Shown here: piece by piece, positions 29,054 through 38,031 of the stretch
Position numbering within the stretch: position 1 is the first letter of the stretch
Layout: each line of letters opens with the position of its first letter
The notes under the pieces: generated by a model
Told to the model about the DNA's origin: nothing
The model's database searches: none
The model's input: the letters and a program-made list of their open reading frames with translations, nothing else
NCBI GenBank assembly: GCA_002167855.2
Contig: NHBG02000020.1
Location: 25,604 to 89,603, forward strand
Length of the DNA stretch: 64,000 bases
Direction of reading: 5' to 3'
Source of the DNA: Gammaproteobacteria bacterium TMED1
GTDB lineage: Bacteria > Pseudomonadota > Gammaproteobacteria > Pseudomonadales > Azotimanducaceae
Translations under genes and position numbers: made by a program

Positions 29054-29885
29054 TGTTTCTACTCGAGATTAATGAGATCTTGACATGAATGGGGGCATAG
29101 GCCTCAGTCTGAATTACTTCCAAATCGGACTCCTTAATTAGCTCTAATATAGCTATGAAGGTCACAACCACTCCTGCCTTGCCTTCCTCCGATGAAAAAA
29201 GTGAGTCAAATAAGACAAATTGACCAGCTGCCTCACTAACTTTTTCTAGAATCTGTGACATTCGTTCTCGGGTTGAAAGTGGCTCCAAAAGGATATTATG
29301 ACTTGAAAAATTCTCCGCTCGTTTCAGTACTGAGGAAAGTGCCATGATTATTTCCTGAAGTTCTATTCGAGCCACTGGTCTCGACTTATCCTCTAAAATA
29401 GGTTCGGCTTTGGCTATCCAAAAGTCACGATTCAATCTTGGAATTGAGTTTAAATCTAGTGCTGCTTGCTTAAAACGCTCGTACTCTTGAAGCTTCCTGA
29501 TTAATTCGGCCCTCGGGTCATCATCCAGCTCCTCTTCCTCTTCTTTTCTTGGCAACAGCATTCGGGACTTAACCTCCGTAAGAACTGCGGCCATAGCTAA
29601 ATATTCTGCGGCAAGTTCGAACTTAAGCTCCTTCATCAAGCTAATATAATCCATATACTGCTTAGTTATTTCTGCAACCTGAATCTCCAATATATCAAGA
29701 TTTTTACGCCTAATAAGGTAAAGCAATAAATCAAGTGGGCCCTCGAATGCCTCGAGAATCACTTCCAGCGCGTCTGGCGGAATATAAAGATCCGAGGGAA
29801 TTTCAGATAATGCCTGACCCCCAACCAAAACAAGAGGAGCGTCTTTTCCGTCACTAGAGACCTGCGAACTATCTTTTTCCAGCAT
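29046..29885 (-). CDS. scpA: Chromosome segregation and condensation protein A (kleisin)
   Basis: This 279-residue kleisin has the hallmark FEGPLDLLLYLIRRKNLDIL near residues 48-67, AAEYLAMAAVLTEVKSRMLL in the middle, and a C-terminal winged helix (VVTFIAILELIKESDL). It links SMC heads together with ScpB. The presence of scpAB implies an SMC-type or MksB-type condensin in the genome. It is transcribed after trpS, 37 bp downstream. Confidence 0.95.
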   Translation of the reverse strand: MLEKDSSQVSSDGKDAPLVLVGGQALSEIPSDLYIPPDALEVILEAFEGPLDLLLYLIRRKNLDILEIQVAEITKQYMDYISLMKELKFELAAEYLAMAAVLTEVKSRMLLPRKEEEEELDDDPRAELIRKLQEYERFKQAALDLNSIPRLNRDFWIAKAEPILEDKSRPVARIELQEIIMALSSVLKRAENFSSHNILLEPLSTRERMSQILEKVSEAAGQFVLFDSLFSSEEGKAGVVVTFIAILELIKESDLEVIQTEAYAPIHVKISLISSRNNE

Positions 29886-29922
29886 TTTTTTGTCTACTCA
29901 CAAATTTTATTAGAGAGGCACC

Positions 29923-31137
29923 TTATCGATAATCCAAACCCATCGCCGATCTAACTTCCTCTATAGTAGATTTAGCGATATTTCGGGCTTTTTCACACCC
30001 TTCAGAAACAATACTCTTTACCAAATCTGGGTTTTCCTCGTATTGTTTAGCCCGCTCACGCATCGGTTGCTGTTCTTCAAGGATTGACTCAATTAGAGGT
30101 TTCTTACAGTCAACACAACCAATGCTTCCACTTCTACAGCCTTGAATGACCCATTCCTTTTGTTCAGCGTCAGAATAAATCTTGTGCAGATCAAAAACCG
30201 GACACTTATTCGGATCTCCAGGATCTTTACGCCGAACGCGCGCGGGATCGGTAGTCATTGTTTTTATTTTTTTATCTACTGAGTCTGGTTCTTCACGCAG
30301 CGAAATTGTGTTTCCGTAAGACTTTGACATCTTATTGCCGTCTAAACCAGGCATTACAGAAGCATCAGTTAGAAGCGACTGAGGTTCTGGAAGGATAGCT
30401 TTTCCCCCGCCCTCCAGATAACCGAATAATCGATCTCTGTCACTTAATGGGATATTTTTCTGGTCAGAAACAAGCGCCAACGCAGTCTCTCGAGACTCCT
30501 GATTGCCTTGTTCCATATAATCGCGCCGCAAGCCCCGATATAGCTTAGAATTTTTTCGTCCTAGTTTTCTAATGGCCACCTCTGCAAGATCTTCAAAGCC
30601 AGGATCTCGTCCATAAATATGATTAAACCTTCTAGCAATCTCTCTCGTCATCTCAATATGGGGAACCTGATCTGCTCCAACCGGAACATTGCCTGCCTGA
30701 TATATCAAGATGTCAGCGCTTTGAAGTACAGGATAGCCAAGAAAACCATAAGTCGAGAGCTCTCTCTCATTATTTTTTACCAACATATCCTTGTAACTTG
30801 GCACTCTTTCCACCCAACTCAAAGGAGTAATCATGGATAGAAGAAGATGAAGCTCCGCATGCTCTGGAACTCTCGACTGAATGAATAAAGAGCTCGAGCC
30901 AGGGTTCACGCCAGAAGCAAGCCAGTCTACGACCATCTGCCAAACATTTTCCTGAATTATTTCAGGCTCGTCATAATGTGTGGTTAATGCATGCCAGTCG
31001 GCCACAAAAAACATACAGTCATATTCATGCTGCAAATTGATCCAGTTCTTTAATACCCCATGGTAGTGACCGAGATGCAGTCGTCCCGTCGGACGCATGC
31101 CCGAAAGAACTCTTTTTTGAGAATGAATGAGACTCAA
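29923..31137 (-). CDS. trpS: Tryptophanyl-tRNA synthetase
   Basis: This 404-residue class I synthetase has the HIGH-type motif in PTGRLHLGHYHG and the KMSKS loop as GNKMSKSYGNTI. It is the longer TrpS form, with an insert containing paired cysteines (GCVDCKKPLIESIL) and a DPGDPNKCPVFDLHK segment. The start is TTG at 31137, with a GCAGG 9-13 nt upstream; no earlier start occurs in frame. It precedes scpA-scpB-rluB, a common proteobacterial order. Confidence 0.94.
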   Translation of the reverse strand: MSLIHSQKRVLSGMRPTGRLHLGHYHGVLKNWINLQHEYDCMFFVADWHALTTHYDEPEIIQENVWQMVVDWLASGVNPGSSSLFIQSRVPEHAELHLLLSMITPLSWVERVPSYKDMLVKNNERELSTYGFLGYPVLQSADILIYQAGNVPVGADQVPHIEMTREIARRFNHIYGRDPGFEDLAEVAIRKLGRKNSKLYRGLRRDYMEQGNQESRETALALVSDQKNIPLSDRDRLFGYLEGGGKAILPEPQSLLTDASVMPGLDGNKMSKSYGNTISLREEPDSVDKKIKTMTTDPARVRRKDPGDPNKCPVFDLHKIYSDAEQKEWVIQGCRSGSIGCVDCKKPLIESILEEQQPMRERAKQYEENPDLVKSIVSEGCEKARNIAKSTIEEVRSAMGLDYR

Positions 31138-31384
31138 TTTAGCACCTGCTCGTAATAAACAATATTTAAGAGTGTAATCTGAATTTTGTCAAAAGAAGGG
31201 CCGACAAATTTTTAGCAGTTTACAGGAGGAGATCAAGCATACAAACTTTTACGTTGACGCTGGGCGAGCTATAAAACTAACCTATTACCGTCAAAACACT
31301 GTTTACTTGGGGGTTATCGACAATCTTCCTCTAAAAAAAACACGCAAAATGAATTATGATCAGTAACGATTTAGGGAAAAATCT

Positions 31385-31942
31385 ATGAGACAATTTTTAG
31401 AACTATTACCAGTGGCTCTTTTTGTAGGTGTTTATTTCCTAACCAAAGACATCTACTTAAGTACAGGAGTTCTAATGGCAGGTCTTTGTCTACAGGTGGG
31501 GTACGAATATGGCAAGACTCGAAAAGTAAGTAAGCAAACACAGGTCATTTTCTGGGTAGCGATTCTTTTTGGTGGTGCCACATTACTGTTTCGAAATGAA
31601 GAGTTTATTCAATGGAAACCAACAATAGTGAATTGGCTTTTTGCTACTGCTTTAATGGCTAGCCAAGTCTTGACGAAGGAAAACCTTCTAAAAAAAATTC
31701 TGGGATCACAGATCGCCCTCCCTGAAGAAACCTGGGGTACACTAGCCATTGGCTGGTCTATTGGTTTCGGCCTTGCTGGACTTTTAAATTTGATTGTTGC
31801 CTATACTTTTAGCCTAGACTTTTGGGTCAGCTATAAGCTTTTTGGAGGATTCGGAATTACACTTCTATATATACTGATAACTCTCAGCTATCTCTCAAAG
31901 AAGGGTTACCTTAAAGAAGGTACAATTTCAGACCAAGAATAG
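31385..31942 (+). CDS. yciB: Inner-membrane protein YciB (septation protein A family)
   Basis: This 185-residue protein has five to six transmembrane helices. LLPVALFVGVYFLTKDIYLS at the N-terminus and KLFGGFGITLLYILITLSYL at the C-terminus match the YciB/IspZ family. In E. coli YciB affects cell-envelope synthesis and interacts with elongation and division proteins. It starts a plus-strand group that continues with yciI 12 bp downstream. Confidence 0.9.
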   Translation: MRQFLELLPVALFVGVYFLTKDIYLSTGVLMAGLCLQVGYEYGKTRKVSKQTQVIFWVAILFGGATLLFRNEEFIQWKPTIVNWLFATALMASQVLTKENLLKKILGSQIALPEETWGTLAIGWSIGFGLAGLLNLIVAYTFSLDFWVSYKLFGGFGITLLYILITLSYLSKKGYLKEGTISDQE

Positions 31943-31954
31943 CGAGGAGCAAGT

Positions 31955-32254
31955 ATGTTATACGCATTTATTAGTGAAGATAAGGTGGGGACCCACTCAC
32001 TTAGAATGGAGGTGCGACCAGCACATTTAAAGAGACTGAAGAAGCTGCAGGAAGCGGGTAAGCTTTTGATTGCAGGGCCTCATCCCGCAATTGATAATGA
32101 AGATCCTGGGGATAAAGGTTTCTCAGGAAGTTTAATAATCGCTGAATTTGACTCACTAGAACTCGCCCGAATTTGGGGTCAAGAGGATCCTTACTTAAAA
32201 GAAGGGGTCTATGAAAAACTGGTAGTGAAACCATTTAAGAGAGTTCTCTTATAA
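31955..32254 (+). CDS. yciI: YciI-family protein
   Basis: This is a 99-residue ferredoxin-like-fold protein of the YCII superfamily. The His/Asp pair typical of the putative active site is visible in HLKRLKKLQ and GSLIIAEFDSLELARIWGQE. It lies between yciB and the SH3 protein, with a strong GAGGAG ahead of its ATG. Its TAA stop overlaps the proposed ATA start of the next gene. The biochemical role is not known. Confidence 0.88.
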   Translation: MLYAFISEDKVGTHSLRMEVRPAHLKRLKKLQEAGKLLIAGPHPAIDNEDPGDKGFSGSLIIAEFDSLELARIWGQEDPYLKEGVYEKLVVKPFKRVLL

Positions 32255-32928
32255 ACAAATACCAACAAGTCCTAGCGATCTGCCTCTTGGCCATAGCCAT
32301 AGGTACAGTAAATGCAGAAGTTGTCTATGTTCGAGATGTGATTTATGTTCCTCTGCGGGAAGGGCAATCAAGCGAAGACCGAGTTCTCCATAATGGACTT
32401 CGCAGCGGAACACGGCTGGAACGCCTCACGAAAAACACTGAGACCGGAAACAGTCTAGTACGAACGAAAAATGGAATGGAAGGATGGATACCGAATCAAT
32501 ATCTAATCCGACAGCCAATAGCGGCTGATTTGCTCAATGAAGCTAAACAAAGATTAAAAGTAATCAATCAGGAGTATGAATTAGCCTTGCTTCGTATTGA
32601 AGAACTCGAGGATATACTTACTCAAAAAAATCTCAGAGAAAAAGCACTCAACGCTCGGAATTTGGAAATAAGTGGAGAGCTTGAAACTAACACCCAACTA
32701 TCTGCCAAGGCTACAGAGATTGATGAGGGAAATAGTCAGTTACTAATTGAACAGGAGTCACAAATAGCGAATTTGGGCGCATCAAACTCAGCCTTTCGGG
32801 TGCTTCAAGATGAATCCAAACAGCTATGGTTTTTATACGGAGCGAGCAGCGTTGCGCTTTCAATGCTAATTGGCTTCTGGGTAGCAAGGAGAATCTACCG
32901 AGATAGCAAATCAGGCGGATGGTCATGA
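32251..32928 (+). CDS. SH3-domain protein (TIGR04211/YgiM-like) with apparent AUA start
   Basis: This envelope protein has a signal peptide, an SH3b domain (residues ~22-90, RLERLTKNTETGNS and GMEGWIPNQYL), a coiled-coil (~105-180) and a C-terminal transmembrane helix (WFLYGASSVALSMLIGFWVA) with a positive tail. The layout matches the YgiM/TIGR04211 family. The only conventional start (TTG at 32287) cuts the signal peptide in half. The frame back to a TAA at 32236 offers no ATG/GTG/TTG. ATA at 32251 gives MNKYQQVLAICLLAIAIGTVNA, a full signal peptide, and overlaps the yciI stop as ATAA, like the usual ATGA coupling. AGAGAG upstream is a weak ribosome site. Confidence 0.8.
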   Translation: MNKYQQVLAICLLAIAIGTVNAEVVYVRDVIYVPLREGQSSEDRVLHNGLRSGTRLERLTKNTETGNSLVRTKNGMEGWIPNQYLIRQPIAADLLNEAKQRLKVINQEYELALLRIEELEDILTQKNLREKALNARNLEISGELETNTQLSAKATEIDEGNSQLLIEQESQIANLGASNSAFRVLQDESKQLWFLYGASSVALSMLIGFWVARRIYRDSKSGGWS

Positions 32929-33686
32929 GAACTAGACTGAGTGTTAACCTGAACAAAGTTGCACTTATCAGGAACTCCCGGAGGGCTAACGTACCCAGTG
33001 TGATTGAGGCCGCAAAGATTGCAATCAATGCTGGTGCTGAGGGTATAACAGTACATCCCCGTCCAGATATGCGTCATATATGCCCGCAAGACGTCTATGC
33101 ACTTTCCGAACTCTTGGCTGACGATCAATACGAACATATCGAATTAAATATCGAGGGCAATCCCTATGCTGGACCCAAGAAAAATGGATTTCCAGGCTTC
33201 ATTGAACTAGTTAAAAAAGCCTCACCGACGCAATGCACCCTGGTCCCCGATGGACCAACACAATTAACTTCTGATCATGGATGGGATTTTAATATCAGCA
33301 GCAAAACATTGAGTCCTATAGTCAGACGTTTACACGAGGAGAATATACGCGTTAGCCTTTTCGTTGATTCTACGGAAAAATCAGTTGAGATGGCGAGAGC
33401 ACTCCGCTCAGATCGAGTTGAATTGTTCACTGGACCCTACGCGGAGTCATATAAATCTGCGGATCAGATAAAAGTTCTTAACTCTTTCAGAAGCGCTGCA
33501 AAATTTGCCCACAGTCTTGGCATGGGTGTTAATGCAGGACACGATCTAAATTCGGAAAACCTTGCTACGTTCTGCAAAGCAGTCGTGCCCCTTCACGAGG
33601 TTTCGATTGGACATGCAATTATCTCAGATGCAATATGGCTAGGCCTCGAAGAGACAATCAATAGATATATAAGAATTTTGAACTAG
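32925..33686 (+). CDS. pdxJ: Pyridoxine 5'-phosphate synthase
   Basis: PdxJ condenses 1-deoxyxylulose 5-phosphate with 3-amino-2-oxopropyl phosphate in vitamin B6 synthesis. The protein has about 253 residues: LSVNLNKVALIRNSR at the N-terminus, GITVHPRPDMRHI with the catalytic His, TLVPDGPTQLTSDHGWD, and GMGVNAGHDLN near the C-terminus. ATG at 32925 overlaps the upstream stop as ATGA, and AGGCGGA lies ahead. DXP-dependent B6 synthesis also needs SerC, which is absent from its usual site next to gyrA. Confidence 0.93.
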   Translation: MRTRLSVNLNKVALIRNSRRANVPSVIEAAKIAINAGAEGITVHPRPDMRHICPQDVYALSELLADDQYEHIELNIEGNPYAGPKKNGFPGFIELVKKASPTQCTLVPDGPTQLTSDHGWDFNISSKTLSPIVRRLHEENIRVSLFVDSTEKSVEMARALRSDRVELFTGPYAESYKSADQIKVLNSFRSAAKFAHSLGMGVNAGHDLNSENLATFCKAVVPLHEVSIGHAIISDAIWLGLEETINRYIRILN

Positions 33687-33743
33687 CTAGCACCCTTTTG
33701 GTCTTAACGGTATCATGTATTTATTTAATTGACCTGGCGAACT

Positions 33744-34151
33744 ATGCTCACACTTATAAAAAACATAATCATCTCAACTGTAATTAGCCTTACACTATTT
33801 ATCGGTCTTGAATACCTAAGGGATCAAGCGTTACAAATCCCTATCAATAAAGCGGACGTTAGTGAACTTTTCCTTATTTTTATCGCAGTATTAATTTCCA
33901 CATGTTTTGTTTCTGCAACAACCAACTCATACTCGGAGGAATATGACCCGAGAGAAACCGGTAGTGTAAAGTGGTTTAATGTGAAAAAAGGTTATGGATT
34001 TATAACACGGGATCAAGGGGACGATATTTTCGTTCACTACAGAAATATAGAAGGCGCTGGAAGAAGATCAATAAACGACGGGGAAAGGGTAAGTTTCATA
34101 GTAATAGATGGTGATAAAGGTTTGCAGGCGGATGAGGTTATGACGATCTAG
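33744..34151 (+). CDS. Membrane-anchored cold-shock-domain protein
   Basis: This protein of about 135 residues has two predicted transmembrane helices (about residues 5-25 and 42-62) followed by a cold-shock domain. The domain carries both RNA-binding motifs, KGYGFITRD (RNP1) and DDIFVHY (RNP2), in the order GSVKWFNVKKGYGFI...DIFVHY. The CSD would face the cytoplasm if the two helices form a hairpin. ATG at 33744 is chosen over TTG at 33729 because neither has a clear ribosome site and ATG is more usual. Free CspA proteins have no membrane part, so this fusion could localise RNA binding to the membrane; that is inference. Confidence 0.75.
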   Translation: MLTLIKNIIISTVISLTLFIGLEYLRDQALQIPINKADVSELFLIFIAVLISTCFVSATTNSYSEEYDPRETGSVKWFNVKKGYGFITRDQGDDIFVHYRNIEGAGRRSINDGERVSFIVIDGDKGLQADEVMTI

Positions 34152-34155
34152 CCAA

Positions 34156-34578
34156 ATGGCCGAATATTTTTTTATCGCTGTCCCTAGTTTGGTTAAAGAT
34201 TTTGCGGAAGGGGCTCTCGCAGAAGACTTGCCATCCATGCATTGCTACGGGATTTCACTGGATGCTCGAGCCCAATTATATTCATTGCTCACATCGCGAC
34301 CTTTAGACGTGTCTTATGAAATGGAAATACCATTACCTATGTCTGAGGGGATTGGTCCAGCGTATTATCAACTCGATACGAATCTCGTTTACCAATTTTC
34401 ACAACTCGATGAGGGCAGTGCAGACTTAATTATGGAGGATTGGCTGGCAACAAAAGATCTAGAGGAAATTAAATCAGACACGACTGATCCCACTGACTTC
34501 CTACTTACTCTGATCCACTTTTGCCATATCGCGTCTCAAGAGAGAGATCTAGGCATTTTTCTTTTTTCTGAAGGCTGA
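34156..34578 (+). CDS. Hypothetical protein, 140 residues
   Basis: I do not recognise this protein. It is acidic and lacks a signal peptide or transmembrane segment. It starts MAEYFFIAVPSLVKDF and ends ERDLGIFLFSEG, with several Asp/Glu-rich helices. It begins 4 bp after the membrane cold-shock gene and is likely coexpressed with it. The ORF spans the space between two genes on the same strand with no competing frame, so it is probably real. Confidence 0.6.
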   Translation: MAEYFFIAVPSLVKDFAEGALAEDLPSMHCYGISLDARAQLYSLLTSRPLDVSYEMEIPLPMSEGIGPAYYQLDTNLVYQFSQLDEGSADLIMEDWLATKDLEEIKSDTTDPTDFLLTLIHFCHIASQERDLGIFLFSEG

Positions 34579-34664
34579 GTAAAATTATCATATGGTAAGA
34601 GTCTATTCGATAGAAGACATCGAACACTGTAAGGCACAACCTAGTTCATTGCAGGGGGCTATCT

Positions 34665-34928
34665 ATGAGAAGTAGTCCCGGAAATCCTGTAGGGATCGTC
34701 TATCTTGAGCGGCAAACGAAGGGCCGGAGAGGGAAACCGATTATTTTAATACGCGGACTTCCTCTGAATAGGTTGGATTTGGAAGAAACCGCAAGAAAGT
34801 TCAAAACGAAGTGTGGTGTTGGTGGAGCGGTGATCAGGGACAACATATTAATACAAGGGGATAAAAGAGCCCTGCTCAAGGAGGAATTAGAAACTATGGG
34901 CTATGAAGTAAAGCTAACTGGAGGATGA
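34665..34928 (+). CDS. yciH: SUI1/eIF1-like translation factor YciH, N-terminally short
   Basis: This 87-residue protein is the bacterial homologue of eukaryotic eIF1. The domain is clear in LERQTKGRRGKPIILIRGLP, CGVGGAVIRDNILIQGDKR and the end KLTGG. In E. coli YciH is about 108 residues. An AGGGGG lies 6 nt ahead of the ATG at 34665, so this short form should be made. Just upstream, another frame starting at 34592 reads MVRVYSIEDIEHCKAQP, which resembles the usual YciH N-terminus (VYST...C...QP) but is out of frame by +1 and ends at a TAG just past this ATG. The ancestral gene thus appears frameshifted. Confidence 0.8.
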   Translation: MRSSPGNPVGIVYLERQTKGRRGKPIILIRGLPLNRLDLEETARKFKTKCGVGGAVIRDNILIQGDKRALLKEELETMGYEVKLTGG

Positions 34929-35009
34929 TAATTTCAACAGTTGCAGTAACTAACTAGACCCTCGTATACATTTTCACACTCGAGTTCATTAGCGTAACAA
35001 CTAAAATTT

Positions 35010-36707
35010 ATGAGCGACTATGTACTTACTGAAGCATCTGTAAATTGGGAAGGCAGCACAGCTTACTCTCGAGATTTTGGTGATGTCTATTGGAGTCGAG
35101 GCGCAGCAGTTTCTGAGAAGACACACGTTTTTACTGACCCAATCCAGTCTAGTTGGGAGCAACTTAAGCCGCGTAACCTTTTCAGCATAGGAGAGATAGG
35201 GTTTGGATTTGGCTTGAACTTTATGCTTACCGCGGAGAAATGGAAACAAAAGGACTTCCAAGGGTTTCTTCATTATACTGCTTATGAAAAATATCCCGTC
35301 TCCCCGGGTGATTTAACAAGACTGGGCAAGGTTATTCCCCAACTGCCAGTTGACCAATTATTAAAGCACTACCCATTGCCATTCCAAGGGTCCCATATAA
35401 TTTGGTTTGCATCTAATATTAAACTTCTTTTGATTTTTGATGACGCTCTAAATGCACTAAAAGATACTTCTGCCAAAGTTGATGCTTGGTATTTAGACGG
35501 TTTTAGTCCTGATAAAAATACTAATATTTGGAACGAACGCATTTTTAGTCAAATGGCTCGTCTTTCCAAACCAGGAGCGACACTTAGCACATTCTCCGTT
35601 AGTGGCAAAGTTCGGCGAGCTCTGACTAATGCTGGATTCCTAGTAACCAGCCGCGCTGGCTATGGAAAAAAACGTGAAATGCTTTTCGCTCGGGCGCGCG
35701 GAGAATGGTTGCCCTCTAAACAAATACGTCCAAAAGTCGCAATAATAGGGTCAGGTTTAGCAGGAGCATATCTCTGCCAAGCCCTTAGGCGAAGATCAAT
35801 AAATACAATGATTTTCGATGATGGTAAGGCAACTTCTTTTAAAGTTCCTCAACTGGCCGTTTATCCTTCCCTAGCTATAAATAATGAATACCGATATCGC
35901 TTTTCTTTGTCTGCATTCGAATACGCCAGCCTCAATAATCCATATTATTATCAAACAGGAATTATTTTTTCACCTAAAAACCAGAAACAACGCAATAGAT
36001 GGCTTAGGATCGCTGCAAAATTTCCTAATAATTTTTTGGATTATCAAGATGGTCAGGTATATTTCCCAACCGCTGGATGGCTAGCATCAAGAGATTTGGT
36101 TGAACAAACAAACGCTATCAAGCAGCATATAGAGAAAGTTTCATGGACAGGTGATGAATGGTTACTCCAACACAAAAGGGGGGGTGATAAAGTAGACGTC
36201 GTAATCCTGGCAAATGGAGCCCAAATAGCACCCGTCGCTATGCCCGCACTTGTTGACGTCATTCCAGGGCTTTCCCTTTCGGTTAATCTAAAGAATCCAA
36301 CTTCACAAGTTATCACAGGGACTACTTCTATATTTCCGCCAATAAACAACCTTTCCACGATTTCAGGGCTTTATGATCGGGATCTAAATGAAATTTCTCA
36401 AAACCACATTGATATGCTTCTTCAGGACATCGAAACATCCGAAACGATTTTATCTGCAGATATTGGACTGCGCGCCACCACTAAAGATCGATTACCGCTG
36501 TGTGGGGCCGTTCCCGAGTGGTCTAAACCAAATGCTCCTAATCAAGTTGGCTTATATCTACTGCAAGGTTTGGGCTCACACGGCGCAACTACAGCGAGAC
36601 TTTGTGCAGAGTACATAACAAATTTAATAATTCAAGAACCATCCTCACTAGGAATTTCCATGCAGAAAGCTCTGGAACCAAAGAGATTTATTGGAAGAGA
36701 GGCTTAA
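35010..36707 (+). CDS. mnmC: tRNA mnm5s2U biosynthesis bifunctional protein MnmC
   Basis: MnmC finishes the wobble modification mnm5s2U34. The N-terminal methyltransferase domain (residues 1-235) has EIGFGFGLNFMLTAEKW as SAM motif and WYLDGFSPDKN. The C-terminal FAD oxidase domain starts at KVAIIGSGLAGAYLCQAL (about residue 245) and ends with GLGSHGATTARLCAEY. At 565 residues it is about 100 shorter than E. coli MnmC; the FAD domain appears compact and not cut, because its start and end motifs are both present. Convergent with serA, 3 bp apart. Confidence 0.92.
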   Translation: MSDYVLTEASVNWEGSTAYSRDFGDVYWSRGAAVSEKTHVFTDPIQSSWEQLKPRNLFSIGEIGFGFGLNFMLTAEKWKQKDFQGFLHYTAYEKYPVSPGDLTRLGKVIPQLPVDQLLKHYPLPFQGSHIIWFASNIKLLLIFDDALNALKDTSAKVDAWYLDGFSPDKNTNIWNERIFSQMARLSKPGATLSTFSVSGKVRRALTNAGFLVTSRAGYGKKREMLFARARGEWLPSKQIRPKVAIIGSGLAGAYLCQALRRRSINTMIFDDGKATSFKVPQLAVYPSLAINNEYRYRFSLSAFEYASLNNPYYYQTGIIFSPKNQKQRNRWLRIAAKFPNNFLDYQDGQVYFPTAGWLASRDLVEQTNAIKQHIEKVSWTGDEWLLQHKRGGDKVDVVILANGAQIAPVAMPALVDVIPGLSLSVNLKNPTSQVITGTTSIFPPINNLSTISGLYDRDLNEISQNHIDMLLQDIETSETILSADIGLRATTKDRLPLCGAVPEWSKPNAPNQVGLYLLQGLGSHGATTARLCAEYITNLIIQEPSSLGISMQKALEPKRFIGREA

Positions 36708-36710
36708 AAA

Positions 36711-37886
36711 TTACTCGTCAAACACCCGCACATTAATAACACCTTTAATTTTCCCAATTTCTACCACTAAATCACTTTCAGGTCTTAATTCAATATCTAT
36801 TAGGTTGTAAGCCACGTCACCACGGCTTTTATTCAACATATCTATCACATTGATATTTCTATCTGCTAGGATCGTTAAAACACTACCGAGGATTGTTGGA
36901 ACGTTTTGATTGACTAGCGCAATTCGATAACCAGCCCCTCTCTCCAATGACAAGTCTGGAAAATTTACGGAATTTTTTATATTGCCGTTGAGAAGAAAAT
37001 CGAGGATTTGCTCACAGACCATTGCAGCACAATTTTCTTCCGCCTCCTTGGTGCTTGCTCCGAGATGGGGGGTTGCGATGACGCCAGCTTTGTTTATAAG
37101 ACTTAGATTCGGAAAGTCTGATATGTATTGGCTGATTTTACCACCATCAAGTGCACCACCTAGCGCTTGCTGATCAACAATCTCATCCCTTGCAAAATTC
37201 AATAATACCGCCCCATCTTTGAACTGTAATAACGATTCACCATTGATCAATCCACGAGTCGAATCAAGAACCGGCACGTGCAACGTAACAATATCCGACT
37301 GAGCAAACAAGGATTGGATATTATTCATCTTTTGCACCCGCCGTGATATTCTCCATGCCGCATCCACAGATAATGCAGGATCGAAACCCAAGACATTCAT
37401 ATCCATTTGGAGCGCCATCTCAGCTACCGCAGATCCAATAGCACCTAACCCAAGCACCCCTAGAGTCTTTCCTTTAAGCTCCTGACCTCCGTAATTTTTT
37501 TTATTGGCCTCAACAACCTTATTCAGTTCTCTTTCGTCAGCGATATCCGATAGATTGCGCACATAATCGATACCTCCTACGATATTTCGAGCAGAGATCA
37601 ATAAGGCAGCCATTACAAGTTCCTTTACGGCATTTGCATTAGCCCCTGGTGTATTAAAAACAACAATACCTTTTTCAGTGCACGCGGATAACGGGATGTT
37701 GTTAACACCTGCCCCCGCCCTTCCAACGGCTCGAAGCGCGGGAGTGAGATCATCCGTCGATAACTTTTGACTACGAACTAAAATAGCCTCCGGGTCACTA
37801 ATATCCGAATCTACTTTGAAATCGTCAACAGGAAATTTCTCCAAACCCTTCCTAGCAATATTGTTAATGGTTCGGATTTTATGCAT
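36711..37886 (-). CDS. serA: D-3-phosphoglycerate dehydrogenase
   Basis: This 391-residue enzyme catalyses the first step of serine synthesis. The catalytic domain contains AGAGVNNIPL, the NAD motif LGVLGLGAIGSAVAEMA (about residues 141-157) and the active-site His in TPHLGASTKEAEENCA. A C-terminal ACT domain (residues 318-391) could bind serine. It is the short form common in Gammaproteobacteria next to serC, but serC is not adjacent here. The 145 bp upstream gap separates it from the murG-like gene. Confidence 0.93.
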   Translation of the reverse strand: MHKIRTINNIARKGLEKFPVDDFKVDSDISDPEAILVRSQKLSTDDLTPALRAVGRAGAGVNNIPLSACTEKGIVVFNTPGANANAVKELVMAALLISARNIVGGIDYVRNLSDIADERELNKVVEANKKNYGGQELKGKTLGVLGLGAIGSAVAEMALQMDMNVLGFDPALSVDAAWRISRRVQKMNNIQSLFAQSDIVTLHVPVLDSTRGLINGESLLQFKDGAVLLNFARDEIVDQQALGGALDGGKISQYISDFPNLSLINKAGVIATPHLGASTKEAEENCAAMVCEQILDFLLNGNIKNSVNFPDLSLERGAGYRIALVNQNVPTILGSVLTILADRNINVIDMLNKSRGDVAYNLIDIELRPESDLVVEIGKIKGVINVRVFDE

Positions 37887-38031
37887 AACTGATGCCTCAA
37901 GGGAAAGCGAAGGAGTTTAACACCCGTAAAATTGTTTACCAGACTTTCCTCAAAATGGTAACGTTGGTGGCAAACATAAAGTCTAAAATCTCGGGCTTAT
38001 TTTACGGCGGCAACAAATATGCTTGATGCCA

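Noticed and set aside
33729..33743. Earlier TTG start for the membrane cold-shock gene
   Set aside because: No ribosome site; it only adds five residues before a normal ATG.
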